In this document: positions 27,526-37,349 of the stretch, piece by piece
Layout of the letters: each line of letters starts with the position of its first letter
Numbering within the stretch: position 1 is the stretch's first letter
NCBI RefSeq assembly: GCF_028693495.1
Contig: NZ_JAQUVG010000001.1
Coordinates: 49,633-113,632, forward strand
DNA length: 64,000 nt
Source: Zoogloea sp.
GTDB taxonomy: Bacteria; Pseudomonadota; Gammaproteobacteria; Burkholderiales; Rhodocyclaceae
Direction: 5' to 3'
Position numbers and translations under genes: made by a program
Notes under the pieces: model-generated
The model's input: only the letters and a program-made list of their open reading frames with translations
Database searches by the model: none
Told to the model about the DNA's origin: nothing

Positions 27526-29205
27526 TCAGAAATTGGTCTTGAAGGTGATCGACAGCCAGCCGCGGTCATGGGTCAGGCCACTGCCGTTGGAACTCGCCAT
27601 TCCACGGGGACCGATACCCGGTACGACACCGTAGTAGGAGTTGGGGCCGGCGGTGTAGTTGCCATAGGCATCGTTGTAGGCGATGTCCAGCTTGTATTTC
27701 TGCTGATAGTCGAAGCCGACGCCGATGCTGTAGGTGCCTGATCCTTCATTGCCGCCGAAGGGGACGGGGGAGTTGCCGAAGAGGCCGATGCCGGCGCTGA
27801 TCGGCAGGGAGATGTCGACACTGGGAAAGACCTGATACCAGACCGGCGCAAAAGACATCTGGAAGCCCAGGGCATCATCGGTGGCGCAGCCGTTGCGCAC
27901 GCCGCAGGTGGCTGTGGTGCGGTTGAAGAAGGCCTCGCTGCCGCTATTGATGCTCTGCAGCTTGCTGTACGTCAGCTCCATGGTCAGTGGCGCAGAGTCG
28001 AACAGAGCGGTCTTGCCGAAGTAGGTCACCGAGTTCAGGACCCCGTGCCAGGTGCTGCCGGTGGGCAGGCCGCCGCCGTTGGTGGCGAGGGCGGTGTCCT
28101 GGCGATGGACGAGTTCCATACCGACGGAGGTGGAGCCCACCAGGGTGGAAAAGCTGATGCCGGCGAGCTTCACGTCCTTGGCGTAGGCGTTCTGGAGGGC
28201 TCCAGCCTGGGCGTTGAACACGATGTTGGGCAGCTTGTCGTCGAACTTGCGGTAATACACGCCCAGGGTGCCCCCGAGGGTACTGCTCTTGATCCGCGTA
28301 TTGATACCCCAGCTGCCGGTATTGCCCGGCTTCTTGTAGGGACCGCTGCTCATGTCACCCAGGAAGGCCGGACCCTGGGGGCCGGAAAGGGTGCCGCCCA
28401 GGAAGAAGGGGTCCACCGCAGACTGGAAGGTGCCGCCCTCTGAGATGCGGTAGGGGGCCCATTCCATCTGGTACTGGCCGGCAATGCTGATGTCGTTGGT
28501 CAGCTGGGCCTGCATGGACAGCTGGTTGAGGGGAAGGAACATCTCCTTGGCTTCAATGCCCGGCGTGGCTGCAGCCTTGCGGAAATCAGCCGCACTCTGG
28601 GAATAGGAGACGCCGTGGATGGGTGAGAACAGTGATTCGCCCCAATAGACCGTATGGCGACCCAGGCGCATGGAGATGGGCACTTCACCCACATCCACCT
28701 TGCCGAACACAAAGGCATCCAGCAGTTCGCCCGATTTTGTGTAATAGCGTTTGGCGGTACTTCCCATCCGGTAGTTGGGATAGGCATTGCCCTGGCCGAA
28801 GCCGGGGTTGGCCTGGGCATAGGCCTTATAAGCCGGATTCCCGTCCACGTCACCGTTGTAGGCAGCGTCGTACCAGGCCATCCCGGAAACGCGGGCGCCG
28901 AAGTTTTTCTTGTAGATCAGGTCGACTTCCGAAATCAGGTCGATCCGGTTGGTGACAACGTCACCCCGGTCGAACTGATGGTTGCCGCCCTGCAGCATCC
29001 AGGTGTCTCCAAGCGTCTGGTCCCGCTGATTCATGCGGAAGCCGAGGTTGTATTTGACCGTATTGTCCCAGCGCAACTCGAGGTCCGGATTGCCTGTGTC
29101 GATCTCCATGGCAGAGGCGTGGCCGGCCATGATTGCAAGAGCAGCGGCCACGGCGACATGCAGGGAGCTGACCGCAGTCATTCTGGGGTAATCGTTGTTC
29201 CTCAA
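27526..29205 (-). CDS. DUF1302 family outer-membrane-like protein (second copy)
   Basis: AMEIDTGNPDLELRWDNTVKYNLGFRMNQRDQ; RLGRHTVYWGESLF; C-terminal SITFKTNF. Confidence 0.88.
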   Translation of the reverse strand: MRNNDYPRMTAVSSLHVAVAAALAIMAGHASAMEIDTGNPDLELRWDNTVKYNLGFRMNQRDQTLGDTWMLQGGNHQFDRGDVVTNRIDLISEVDLIYKKNFGARVSGMAWYDAAYNGDVDGNPAYKAYAQANPGFGQGNAYPNYRMGSTAKRYYTKSGELLDAFVFGKVDVGEVPISMRLGRHTVYWGESLFSPIHGVSYSQSAADFRKAAATPGIEAKEMFLPLNQLSMQAQLTNDISIAGQYQMEWAPYRISEGGTFQSAVDPFFLGGTLSGPQGPAFLGDMSSGPYKKPGNTGSWGINTRIKSSTLGGTLGVYYRKFDDKLPNIVFNAQAGALQNAYAKDVKLAGISFSTLVGSTSVGMELVHRQDTALATNGGGLPTGSTWHGVLNSVTYFGKTALFDSAPLTMELTYSKLQSINSGSEAFFNRTTATCGVRNGCATDDALGFQMSFAPVWYQVFPSVDISLPISAGIGLFGNSPVPFGGNEGSGTYSIGVGFDYQQKYKLDIAYNDAYGNYTAGPNSYYGVVPGIGPRGMASSNGSGLTHDRGWLSITFKTNF

Positions 29206-29278
29206 AGCGTTTCCTCCTTATGGTTTTCATGGTTGTGGCAGCCGATCCCGCCACCACACTGTGCTGCATCCAGCTGTT

Positions 29279-29299
29279 AAAACAGCTTTATTTGTTTTT
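29279..29299. promoter_or_regulatory. AT-rich operator-like element, copy 5
   Basis: AAAACAGCTTTATTTGTTTTT upstream of the minus-strand DUF1302 gene. Confidence 0.5.
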
Positions 29300-29327
29300 A
29301 TTCGGGTTGTAAAACAGAGCCGGGGGA

Positions 29328-30365
29328 TTACGCGCGGTCTTGTTGCAGCCTGACCAGCAGCTTGCCCCGGTTCTCACCGGTGAACAGCTTGGCAAAGCTG
29401 GGGATGGTGCTCTCCAGGCCGACCGAGATGTCCTCGCTGAACTTCAGCTGGCCACTCTTCAGCCAGCCTTCCATCTCGTCGATGGCGGCGGGGAACTGAT
29501 CCTTGTAGTACAAGGTCAGGAAACCCCGCACGGTGGCGCAGCGGGCCAGGATCTGCCAGTAGTGGTAAGGCCCGGGGATCGGGCCGCTCCTGGTGTAGTC
29601 GCCGATGGCGCCGCAGAAGGCGACCCGCGCGAACATGGCCAGGTTGAGGAGAGCCGCGTCGAGGATCTCTCCGCCCACGTTGTCGAAGAAGATGTCCACG
29701 CCCCTGGGGCACAGTTCGGCGATGTCGCGGGAGAGCTGCTCGGTGTTCTTGCCCTTGTAATTGAAGGCGGCATCGAAGCCGAGCTCCTCCACCAGCATCC
29801 GGCATTTCTCGTCGCTGCCGGCAATGCCCACCACCCGGCAGCCCTTGATCCTGGCGATCTGCCCGGCAATGGAGCCTACCGCGCCGGCAGCAGCGCTGAT
29901 CAGGGCGGTCTCGCCGGGCTTGGGCTGGCCGATGTCGAGCAAGCCGAAATAGGGGGTGAGCCCCATCGCACTGAAGATGCTCAGGTGGTAGTGAAGGGGA
30001 AAGCCCGGGCGTTTCTCGACTCGGTGGAGGCTTTCACCGGCCACCACCGAATAGTCTTCCCAGCCGCCGCAGGCGTAGGCCACGCCGTGGTCGCCAGGCT
30101 TGAAATCCGGGTGCCGGCTTGCCACCACCCGGCCGAGGGTGGTGCTGCGCACGGGCTCGCCCAGGGCAATGGGCGGAAAATAGCTGCAGTCCGGCTTCAT
30201 CCAGCTACGGATGGCCGCGTCCAGGGACAGGTAGAGGTTTTCGATCAGGACCTGCCCTTCGGCAGGCTCCGGCATGGGGACTTCGCGCAGGGCGAAGTCG
30301 TCCGGACCGGGGATGCCGTCGGGGCGGCGGGCGAGGGTAATCCGGCGGTTGGAGCGCGGCGGCAT
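29328..30365 (-). CDS. MDR-superfamily NADP-dependent oxidoreductase
   Basis: QVLIENLYLSLDAAIRSWM; SAAAGAVGSIAGQIARIKGCRVVGIAGSDEKC; FFDNVGGEILDAAL. Confidence 0.92.
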   Translation of the reverse strand: MPPRSNRRITLARRPDGIPGPDDFALREVPMPEPAEGQVLIENLYLSLDAAIRSWMKPDCSYFPPIALGEPVRSTTLGRVVASRHPDFKPGDHGVAYACGGWEDYSVVAGESLHRVEKRPGFPLHYHLSIFSAMGLTPYFGLLDIGQPKPGETALISAAAGAVGSIAGQIARIKGCRVVGIAGSDEKCRMLVEELGFDAAFNYKGKNTEQLSRDIAELCPRGVDIFFDNVGGEILDAALLNLAMFARVAFCGAIGDYTRSGPIPGPYHYWQILARCATVRGFLTLYYKDQFPAAIDEMEGWLKSGQLKFSEDISVGLESTIPSFAKLFTGENRGKLLVRLQQDRA

Positions 30366-30384
30366 GGCGATGTCCTGACAGGGC

Positions 30385-31143
30385 TTACATTGCGGTCCAG
30401 CCGCCGTCTACGGTGATCAGCGCACCGTGGACGAAGGAGGCCTTGTCGGAGGCCAGCCACAGCACGGTGTTGGCCACTTCTTCCGGCTGGCCGAGGCGAC
30501 CGATGGGGTGCAGGGGGATCAGGCCCTTTTCCATCTCGGCCAGGTTCGGGTGGTTTTCCAGCAAGGGGGTGCGGATCACGCCGGGGCAGATGGCGTTGAT
30601 GCGGATGTTTTTGGCACCGTACTCCACCGCGCAGGTCTTGGTCAGGCCGGCCACGGCGTGCTTGCTGGCGTTGTAGGGAGAGGCGCCGGGCAGCACGGTG
30701 ATGCTGAGGGCCGAGGCGGTGTTGATGACCACCCCGCCGCCCTGCTTTTCCATCTGGGCGATGGCGTACTTCATGCACAGCCACACGCCCTTGAGGTTCA
30801 CCCCGATCACCTTGTCGAAATCGGCTTCGGAGGTCTCGGTGATGGGCGCCATGTCGTTGTCGACGCCGGCGTTGTTGAGGGTGATGTCGAGGCGGCCCCA
30901 GGTCTCGACGATCTGGCGGATCAGGCTGGCCACCTCGGATGACTGGGTCACGTTGACCTGGAAGAAGCGCGCGGAGCCGCCGGCGGCCTCGATCAGGGCG
31001 ACGGTCTCGCGGCCGCCGGCCTCGGTGATGTCGGCGACTGCCACATGGGCGCCCTCCCGGGCAAAGGCCAGGGCACTGGCTCGGCCGATGCCGGAGCCGG
31101 CTCCCGTGATGAGGACAACTTTGCCGGAAAATTCTTTTGTCAT
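30385..31143 (-). CDS. SDR-family oxidoreductase
   Basis: TGAGSGIGRASALAF; NNAGVDND; YNASKHAV; TVDGGWTAM. Confidence 0.92.
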   Translation of the reverse strand: MTKEFSGKVVLITGAGSGIGRASALAFAREGAHVAVADITEAGGRETVALIEAAGGSARFFQVNVTQSSEVASLIRQIVETWGRLDITLNNAGVDNDMAPITETSEADFDKVIGVNLKGVWLCMKYAIAQMEKQGGGVVINTASALSITVLPGASPYNASKHAVAGLTKTCAVEYGAKNIRINAICPGVIRTPLLENHPNLAEMEKGLIPLHPIGRLGQPEEVANTVLWLASDKASFVHGALITVDGGWTAM

Positions 31144-31171
31144 GACGTTCCTTTGGTTTTGGATGCAGCAA

Positions 31172-31195
31172 GGGCCAGCCCTGGTGGGCTGGCCC
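31172..31195. terminator. 10-bp perfect hairpin downstream of Rieske oxygenase on minus strand
   Basis: GGGCCAGCCC-TGGT-GGGCTGGCCC. Confidence 0.4.
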
Positions 31196-31210
31196 CCGGT
31201 TGGCCTGCGC

Positions 31211-32521
31211 TTAGCGACGGCCTGCGATGTAGTCGTTGATCACATCATGAAGGCGGCGGACCCGGTCTTCCTGGCCGGACAGGTAGGCGTCCTGGTAGCC
31301 CCGGGAGTGCAGCCCCTTCTGCTGGGCAATGGCCACGCTCAGGTCCTGGTCGGCCACGAAGCCGATGGAGGCCTCCCCGTGCATGAAGCTCTCGTGGGGA
31401 GCGGCCTCGAACTTGCGCCGGCCGACAGGGGTGTCCACCTCGTCACGTCCCGCGACCGGCGGCATCATGTACCAGTGGTCGAACAGGCACTTCTCAGGGT
31501 CGCTCGGATGGGGCATCGGACGCAGCACCTGGAAGAAGTCCGACGACATGGTCAGGGTGGTGTTGGGGAAGAGGGTCAGGTGGTGATAGTCGGTGAGCTG
31601 CTCGTCGGCGAGGCCGTCATAGTGGGTGTGACCGCGGGCCGGGCCGAGGGTGCGCTTTTGCTGCTGGATGGCAACCCGCGTGTCGCGGGGGCGCCCGTTG
31701 AAGGCCGCCGGGTCGAGATCCCATTCTTGCAGGATGGCATCCAGGGGCGCCTGGACGACGGTGGCACGGGCATTGGCTGACGGCTGGTGGCCCTTCATCT
31801 TCATCAGGTTGTGACCGTTTTCGTACAACTCGAACTCGGTGTTCTGGTGGGCGTCGTCGATGAAGGTGCCCAGTTCCCGGTGCAGGCTGAGGATGTGGTA
31901 AGCCTCATTGAAATTGTCGTGGATGATCTTCCAGTTGCAGTCCACCAGACCCGTCAGCCAGTTCACCCGGACCCAGTTGCCGGTCTGATAGCGGTCGAAG
32001 AGTTCGCCCGCCACCCCCAGGTAGTCCCGCAGGGAAGGGGCGTCCGGGTCCATGTTGAACCACACCAGGCCACCCAGGGTCTCGCAGCGGATCTCCTTGA
32101 GCTTCATCTTGCCAATGGGGTTGCCCTGGGGGTAATCGTCGGCATCGCGGACGTGGCGGACCACCCCGTCCATGCTGAAGGTCCAGCTGTGGTAAGCGCA
32201 CACCAGGCGCTTGACCCCACTCTTCTGCTCGTCCGCCACCAGACGGTTACCCCGGTGCGGGCACGCGTTGTAGAAGGCACGGAGGGTACCGTCCTCGTCG
32301 CAGGTCATCAGGATGGATTCGGCACCGATCGCCTGGGTGATCACGTCACCGGGCTTGGCCAGCTGGGCCGCCATGCCGCCGATCTGCCACGTGCGGGTGA
32401 ACACGTGGTCCCACTCCTTCTGGGCGAACTCCTTGGAATAGTATCGATCGCCGGTAATCGGGTCGCCGCGCAGGGCGTCCCGGGTGATCTTCGCGTTTTC
32501 GATACGTTGTTCTAGGCTCAT
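31211..32521 (-). CDS. Rieske oxygenase alpha subunit
   Basis: CPHRGNRLVADEQKSGVKRLVCAYHSWTF; NWKIIHDNFNEAYHILSLH. Start set at MSLEQRIENAK, 24 codons downstream of ORF-track start. Confidence 0.92.
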   Translation of the reverse strand: MSLEQRIENAKITRDALRGDPITGDRYYSKEFAQKEWDHVFTRTWQIGGMAAQLAKPGDVITQAIGAESILMTCDEDGTLRAFYNACPHRGNRLVADEQKSGVKRLVCAYHSWTFSMDGVVRHVRDADDYPQGNPIGKMKLKEIRCETLGGLVWFNMDPDAPSLRDYLGVAGELFDRYQTGNWVRVNWLTGLVDCNWKIIHDNFNEAYHILSLHRELGTFIDDAHQNTEFELYENGHNLMKMKGHQPSANARATVVQAPLDAILQEWDLDPAAFNGRPRDTRVAIQQQKRTLGPARGHTHYDGLADEQLTDYHHLTLFPNTTLTMSSDFFQVLRPMPHPSDPEKCLFDHWYMMPPVAGRDEVDTPVGRRKFEAAPHESFMHGEASIGFVADQDLSVAIAQQKGLHSRGYQDAYLSGQEDRVRRLHDVINDYIAGRR

Positions 32522-32628
32522 GGTTTCTATCTCCTGGTATGGTTTTGCGTGCTCCACTGGGGGGCAGGGTCCCGACCGTCTTGTTGCGGTCATGGGTTCA
32601 AGGCATGGCTCAGCTTAGCTGAGATTTT

Positions 32629-32656
32629 AAAAAAACAAAATAATCGGTTTTATTTG
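32629..32656. promoter_or_regulatory. AT-rich operator-like element, copy 6
   Basis: AAAAAAACAAAATAATCGGTTTTATTT; reverse complement contains GATTATTTTGTTTT. Confidence 0.5.
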
Positions 32657-32681
32657 GCGTCAATGGGGTTTTTCCTTCCGT

Positions 32682-34655
32682 TCATACCTCCATGCCGGCC
32701 AGACGTCCTTCCCGGATGGCTGCCGGGAGGAAGCGCGGGGTGCTGGCGTCGCCGATCAGGCGCAGGGGGAGGCCGCTGCCGGCCAGTTCGTCCGCCAGGC
32801 TGCGGTTGGGCGCGTTGTGGGAAACCAGCACGACCCGTTCCGCTGGCACCTGGAACAGATGCGGATCGGTGGCGGGCAGGAAGGTCGGCACCAGGGTCAC
32901 GCTGTCGGGACCGATGGACAGGGCGCGGGTGCGCAGGTGCAGGTGAAAGCGGCCGCGGGCCAGGCGCTGAAGGGCGGGTTCACTACTCAGGGCCGCCTCC
33001 ATCTGGTGGGCGAAGGCCGTATGGCGGGTCACGAAATGCACCTCGGCGCCCAGGGTGATCAGGTGTTCGGCAGCGGCGATCCCCTCGTAGTGACCCACAT
33101 CGTCGACGACGACTGCATGGCTTACCCGCCGGGGCGGGCGTTCCAGCAGCAGGTCCCAGCTGGAGAGCACATGGGGGCGGTCGATCCCCGCGATGGGTTC
33201 GCCCGGGTGGGAGAGCTGGATGCCGTCCATGCGGGGCAGGGCGCCGGTGGCCAGGATCACGGCGTCCGGCGCCTCGGCCCGGATGTCGTCGGCGCTCAGG
33301 TAGCTGGACAGGCGGACCTCGACACCCAGCCGGTAAATCTCCTGCTCCAGCCACACTGCGATGTCGGCGATGCCGTGGCGTTGGGGGGCTCGGGCGGCAA
33401 TCCGCAGGGCGCCGCCCAGGTCGTCGGCGGCCTCGGCCAGCACGACCCGGTGGCCGCGCAAGGCCGCTACCCGGGCGGCCTCCATGCCGGCGGGGCCGCC
33501 CCCTACGACCAGTATCTTCCGCGGGCTTGGGGCGGGCGTCAGGGCCCGGTCTTCCAGGCTGTCTTCGGCACCGACCGCCGGATTGACCGTACAGCCCATG
33601 CGCGCGGCGGGCCCCAGCAGACCGCCGACGCAGCCCTGGTTGCAGGCGATGCAGGGACGGACCTGTTCCGGATGGCCGGCGAGGGTTTTCCGCACCAGGT
33701 CCGGGTCGGCGATGTGGGCGCGAGTCAGGGCCACCAGGTCGGCGTCGCCAGCCCGGATCACCTGGTCCGCCTCTTCCAGGGTGCGGAAGCGCCCGGTGAC
33801 GATGGCTGGTGTCCGGGCGGCCCGGGCCACCGGTGCGCTGGTCGGCATCTCGTAGCCCAGGGGCTCGTGCATCGCGCCGATGAGCTTGGGAAAGGCGTGG
33901 TAGTCCCCGAGGGAGACATCCACGAAGTCGATCAGGCGGGCCTCTTCCAGAATCGCCACGGCCCGCATCACCTCTTCGACTCCCACGCCGTTGGCGGACA
34001 GGTCCGGGGCCATCCGGACGCCTACGGCAAAGCCGGGGGACACGGCGGCCCGCACCGCTTCCACCACCTCGCGCATGAAGCGCATCCGCCCGTCGAAGCT
34101 GCCTCCGTAGGCGTCCGTACGCCGGTTGGCGTTGGGGGAGAGGAACTGGGCGGGGAGATAACCGTGAGCGCAGTGAATCTCCACCCCGTCCAGGCCCCAT
34201 TCCTCGCAGCGGCGGGCAGTGTCCGCGTAGGCGGCGACGATTTCGTCGATCATCGCCTGGGTCATCGGAACCGGGGTCACGCCGATGGTCGGGCTGGGAA
34301 CGTCGGAGGCGGACCAGGGGGGGGAGCCGTCCAGGGGGAGGGCGTTGTGGCCGCCGTGCCACAACTGCTGGAAGAGCTTCATGCCGTGGGGCCGGACGGC
34401 ATCCACCAGCTTGCGGTAACCCTCCTCGATGCCGGGCATGAACACGTTGAGGGTGGCCGGGGTGGTGGGATGCACCGACAGGATCTCGACGATGGACAGG
34501 CCGGCGCCACCCTCGGCCCGGGCCCGGTGGTAGCCGATCAGCGCATCATTCATGGTGCCGCCCCCCAGGTTGGTGGCGTGGGCGGTGCGCACCACCCGGT
34601 TCTTCACCTCGACGGGGCCCAGGCGGATGGGGGTGTGGATGTGGGTCAGGGACAT
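32682..34655 (-). CDS. NADH:flavin oxidoreductase, 2,4-dienoyl-CoA reductase-like (OYE barrel + Fe-S + FAD/NAD domain)
   Basis: IRLGPVEVKNRVVRTAHATN; CIACNQGCVGGLLGPAARMGC; VVGGGPAGMEAARVAALRGHRV. Confidence 0.93.
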   Translation of the reverse strand: MSLTHIHTPIRLGPVEVKNRVVRTAHATNLGGGTMNDALIGYHRARAEGGAGLSIVEILSVHPTTPATLNVFMPGIEEGYRKLVDAVRPHGMKLFQQLWHGGHNALPLDGSPPWSASDVPSPTIGVTPVPMTQAMIDEIVAAYADTARRCEEWGLDGVEIHCAHGYLPAQFLSPNANRRTDAYGGSFDGRMRFMREVVEAVRAAVSPGFAVGVRMAPDLSANGVGVEEVMRAVAILEEARLIDFVDVSLGDYHAFPKLIGAMHEPLGYEMPTSAPVARAARTPAIVTGRFRTLEEADQVIRAGDADLVALTRAHIADPDLVRKTLAGHPEQVRPCIACNQGCVGGLLGPAARMGCTVNPAVGAEDSLEDRALTPAPSPRKILVVGGGPAGMEAARVAALRGHRVVLAEAADDLGGALRIAARAPQRHGIADIAVWLEQEIYRLGVEVRLSSYLSADDIRAEAPDAVILATGALPRMDGIQLSHPGEPIAGIDRPHVLSSWDLLLERPPRRVSHAVVVDDVGHYEGIAAAEHLITLGAEVHFVTRHTAFAHQMEAALSSEPALQRLARGRFHLHLRTRALSIGPDSVTLVPTFLPATDPHLFQVPAERVVLVSHNAPNRSLADELAGSGLPLRLIGDASTPRFLPAAIREGRLAGMEV

Positions 34656-34662
34656 GGCGGGA

Positions 34663-35439
34663 TCAGAACAGGTGGATCAAGCCGAGGCTGCAGGCGATGG
34701 CCACAGCGTGGGTACGGTTGCTGGCGGACAGCTTCTTCATGGCCTTGCCCAGGTGAAAATGCACGGTCTCGCGGGAACGGCCGAGGATCAGGCCGATGTC
34801 CTCGTCGGTCTTGCCGCGGGCCACCCAGGACAGGCACTCCAGCTCCCGGGCCGTCAGGGTGTCTGCTGCGGCCCGGGCACTCTTGCGGCGCAGTGCGCTC
34901 TCGAGGCCATCCGCGTGAGCGATGAAGGCATGGGAGATCAGCTGGATCTCCCGCCAGGTCGCCTGATGGCGGGTACGCAGGCGGGCTTCCCCGTGGCTGA
35001 ACCAGGAGACGAAGCCGGTCTTGCCCCCCGGACGATGGACCGGCACCGTGACGGCGCCGTCAGCGCAGGCCTTGTAACTGGCGAGGGTGCTGCGCTGGTC
35101 CTGGCCCAGCTTTTCTCCCTCCCAGGTGGTGCTGTCCGGATCGCTGTCCCACAGGAAGGCGTCCATGCTGCGACCGCAGCGCCGGGTGACCGGGCAGGTC
35201 AGGGCGAGGCGGTCGTCCTGCCAGTGGCGCAGGGTAGCCACCGGCCAGCCCATGGCGATGGCGACGAACTCGCCGCTTTCGGCCACCGGCAGGCGGGTCT
35301 GGCCCAGGTCCGCGTGGAAGGCCGCCCGTTCCCAGCCCAGGCTGTCGGCACACTCCGCCAGCAGGCGACTGGAGGCCGCCAGGGTGGAGGCCCCGGCGAG
35401 GCGTTCCCGAAAGCGGGTGTCGGCATTGCTGATGAACAT
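34663..35439 (-). CDS. LuxR-family regulator with N-terminal autoinducer-binding-like domain (LuxR solo)
   Basis: C-terminal TLTARELECLSWVARGKTDEDIGLILGRSRETVHFHLGKAMKKLSASNRTHAVA HTH. Confidence 0.88.
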   Translation of the reverse strand: MFISNADTRFRERLAGASTLAASSRLLAECADSLGWERAAFHADLGQTRLPVAESGEFVAIAMGWPVATLRHWQDDRLALTCPVTRRCGRSMDAFLWDSDPDSTTWEGEKLGQDQRSTLASYKACADGAVTVPVHRPGGKTGFVSWFSHGEARLRTRHQATWREIQLISHAFIAHADGLESALRRKSARAAADTLTARELECLSWVARGKTDEDIGLILGRSRETVHFHLGKAMKKLSASNRTHAVAIACSLGLIHLF

Positions 35440-35459
35440 GGCACTTTCCTCGTGGTTGA

Positions 35460-36917
35460 TCAGGCCGTGGCGGCCAGTCGGCCGGCAACCCGGCCGAAGA
35501 AGGAGCCGGGGCCCAGGGACAGGCCGGAGGCATAGTCCCGGCCGTCCCGGGATACGCTGGAGGCACAGGCGCCGGCGGCATACAGGCCGGGAATCAAGGC
35601 GCCGTCGATGCCGACCACTTCGGTCCGGGCATTGGTCTTGAGACCGCCGAGGGTGATGTAGAGATACACCGACTTGTTGAAGGAAACGTCAAAGGCGGCG
35701 TAGGGGCCGGCAGTGAGCGGCTTGAGCCATTCCGGGTGCTTGTGGAGGAGGGGGTCTTCGCCCTTCTCCGCATGGCGGTTGTACTCGGCCAGGGTACGCT
35801 GGAGGGCGCCGGGGGGCAGTTGCAGGCCGGCTTCCATCTCCTCGACGGTCTCCCATCCGTCCACCAGGGTGTGGTGGGAGAAGTCGGTGAGTTCCGGATA
35901 GGCGAAGATCTCCGAATCAAGGATCAGGTAGGCCTTGTGGCCGGGCTGCTCGATGATGAAGCTGGCGGTGCGGCCGTGGTAGGAGTCCTCGGCGACGAAG
36001 CGCTCGCCCCGGGTGTTCACCAGGATGCCCTTGATCAACTGGCTGGGCGGGTAAAAGGAGGCGGTGGCAATCACGCCGCTCATGGACTGGGTGTCTGCCC
36101 CGGCCGACTGGCCGAGGAGGATGCCTGCGCCGTCGTTGTAGGGCATGCCCAGGGGCTCTGCGTTGCCCAGCATGTGGGGCATGTGCTCGGCCAGCATCTC
36201 CCGGTTCATGTTGTAGCCGCCGGTGGCCAGGATCACCCCCTTGCGGGCACGCGCGTGGTGCTCCTCGCCGCTCCGGCGGTAGCGTACCCCGGTGACCCGG
36301 CCCGTGTCGTCAATGACCAGTGCCGTCACCTGACTGTCGTAGCGGGTCTGCAGGCCGGCTTCCTCGCAACGGGCCAGCAGCGCCCCCATGGCCAGGGAGC
36401 CGGCGTTCTCGCCTTCCCGGGCCACCTTGTGGCCGCGGGGCGCGGGCTTGGCCACGTCCCGGTAGGGCCATACCTTTTCGTTGCCGGTGCTCATCAGGCA
36501 GGTGGTGGTGGTCAGGAAGACCGCCTTGCCCGGAAAGTAGCTGCGTTCGAAGGGCACACCCTGGGCTTCCAGCCAGTCGAAGTGCTCCACACAGCCGTCG
36601 CAGAAGGCCCGGATGATTTCGGCATCCGGAGCGACGCCGTTGGCCATCAGGAAGTCGTACATGGCGCCGGGGGTGTCCTCGTAGCCGGCGGCCTGCTGCA
36701 CGGCCGTGCCGCCCCCCAGGTAGAAGATTCCGGAGGACAGGGCGCTGGCGCCGCCACCGCCGCTGGCCCGTTCGATCACCAGTACCTCTGCACCGGCCCG
36801 ACGGGCTTCCAGCGCGGCGCAGGCACCGGCAATGCCCATGCCGACCACGATCACGTCGGTTTCGTCGGTCCACCGGGAAATGTCTTTGGAATGAATGATC
36901 TCGGGAATCTGGGCCAT
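35460..36917 (-). CDS. FAD-dependent oxidoreductase (3-ketosteroid delta1-dehydrogenase / fumarate-reductase flavoprotein family)
   Basis: VIVVGMGIAGACAALEARRAGAEVLVIER; GILVNTRGERFVAED; GLYAAGACASS. Confidence 0.88.
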   Translation of the reverse strand: MAQIPEIIHSKDISRWTDETDVIVVGMGIAGACAALEARRAGAEVLVIERASGGGGASALSSGIFYLGGGTAVQQAAGYEDTPGAMYDFLMANGVAPDAEIIRAFCDGCVEHFDWLEAQGVPFERSYFPGKAVFLTTTTCLMSTGNEKVWPYRDVAKPAPRGHKVAREGENAGSLAMGALLARCEEAGLQTRYDSQVTALVIDDTGRVTGVRYRRSGEEHHARARKGVILATGGYNMNREMLAEHMPHMLGNAEPLGMPYNDGAGILLGQSAGADTQSMSGVIATASFYPPSQLIKGILVNTRGERFVAEDSYHGRTASFIIEQPGHKAYLILDSEIFAYPELTDFSHHTLVDGWETVEEMEAGLQLPPGALQRTLAEYNRHAEKGEDPLLHKHPEWLKPLTAGPYAAFDVSFNKSVYLYITLGGLKTNARTEVVGIDGALIPGLYAAGACASSVSRDGRDYASGLSLGPGSFFGRVAGRLAATA

Positions 36918-36950
36918 GGGGTGTCTCCGGGTGTTTTTGTTGTGGATGAA

Positions 36951-37349
36951 TCAGTTGTTGGGGGCGCCGGCGGAAATCCAGCGGCGGATCAGGTTGCGGG
37001 TGCCTTCGTCGAGGGGATCGGCGCCGAAGGGCATCTGGTCGCCCATCCCGCCCGCATCCAGGTGGGTGCCATCGAGCTTGTGCATCAGGTAACTCCGCTC
37101 GGGCGCACCGGGTTCGATGCGCTTGAGGGGGCTCTCCACCGAGGCCACCTTGACCAGGGAGGCGTAGGCGGCCCCCGGATGCAGTTTCAGGTTGCCCGCT
37201 TCCTGGCCGGTGAGGTGACAGGTCGCGCAGTTGGCACGGAGCACCGGGACGATGTCCTTGGTAAAGCTGACCTTGCCGGCGGCCCCGGCGCCCAGGGGCG
37301 CCAGGAGCAGCAGGCCGGCCAGCCCGATCAGGCTGGCCACGGGTTTCAC
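36951..37349 (-). CDS. exported c-type cytochrome
   Basis: Signal peptide then SFTKDIVPVLRANCATCHLTG (CXXCH); MPFGADPLDEGTRNLIRRWISAGAP. Confidence 0.85.
   Translation of the reverse strand: MKPVASLIGLAGLLLLAPLGAGAAGKVSFTKDIVPVLRANCATCHLTGQEAGNLKLHPGAAYASLVKVASVESPLKRIEPGAPERSYLMHKLDGTHLDAGGMGDQMPFGADPLDEGTRNLIRRWISAGAPNN

Noticed and set aside
32817-34925. 702-aa plus-strand ORF antisense to the OYE-type gene
   Set aside because: Antisense artefact; the opposite strand has clear FMN/Fe-S/FAD motifs.
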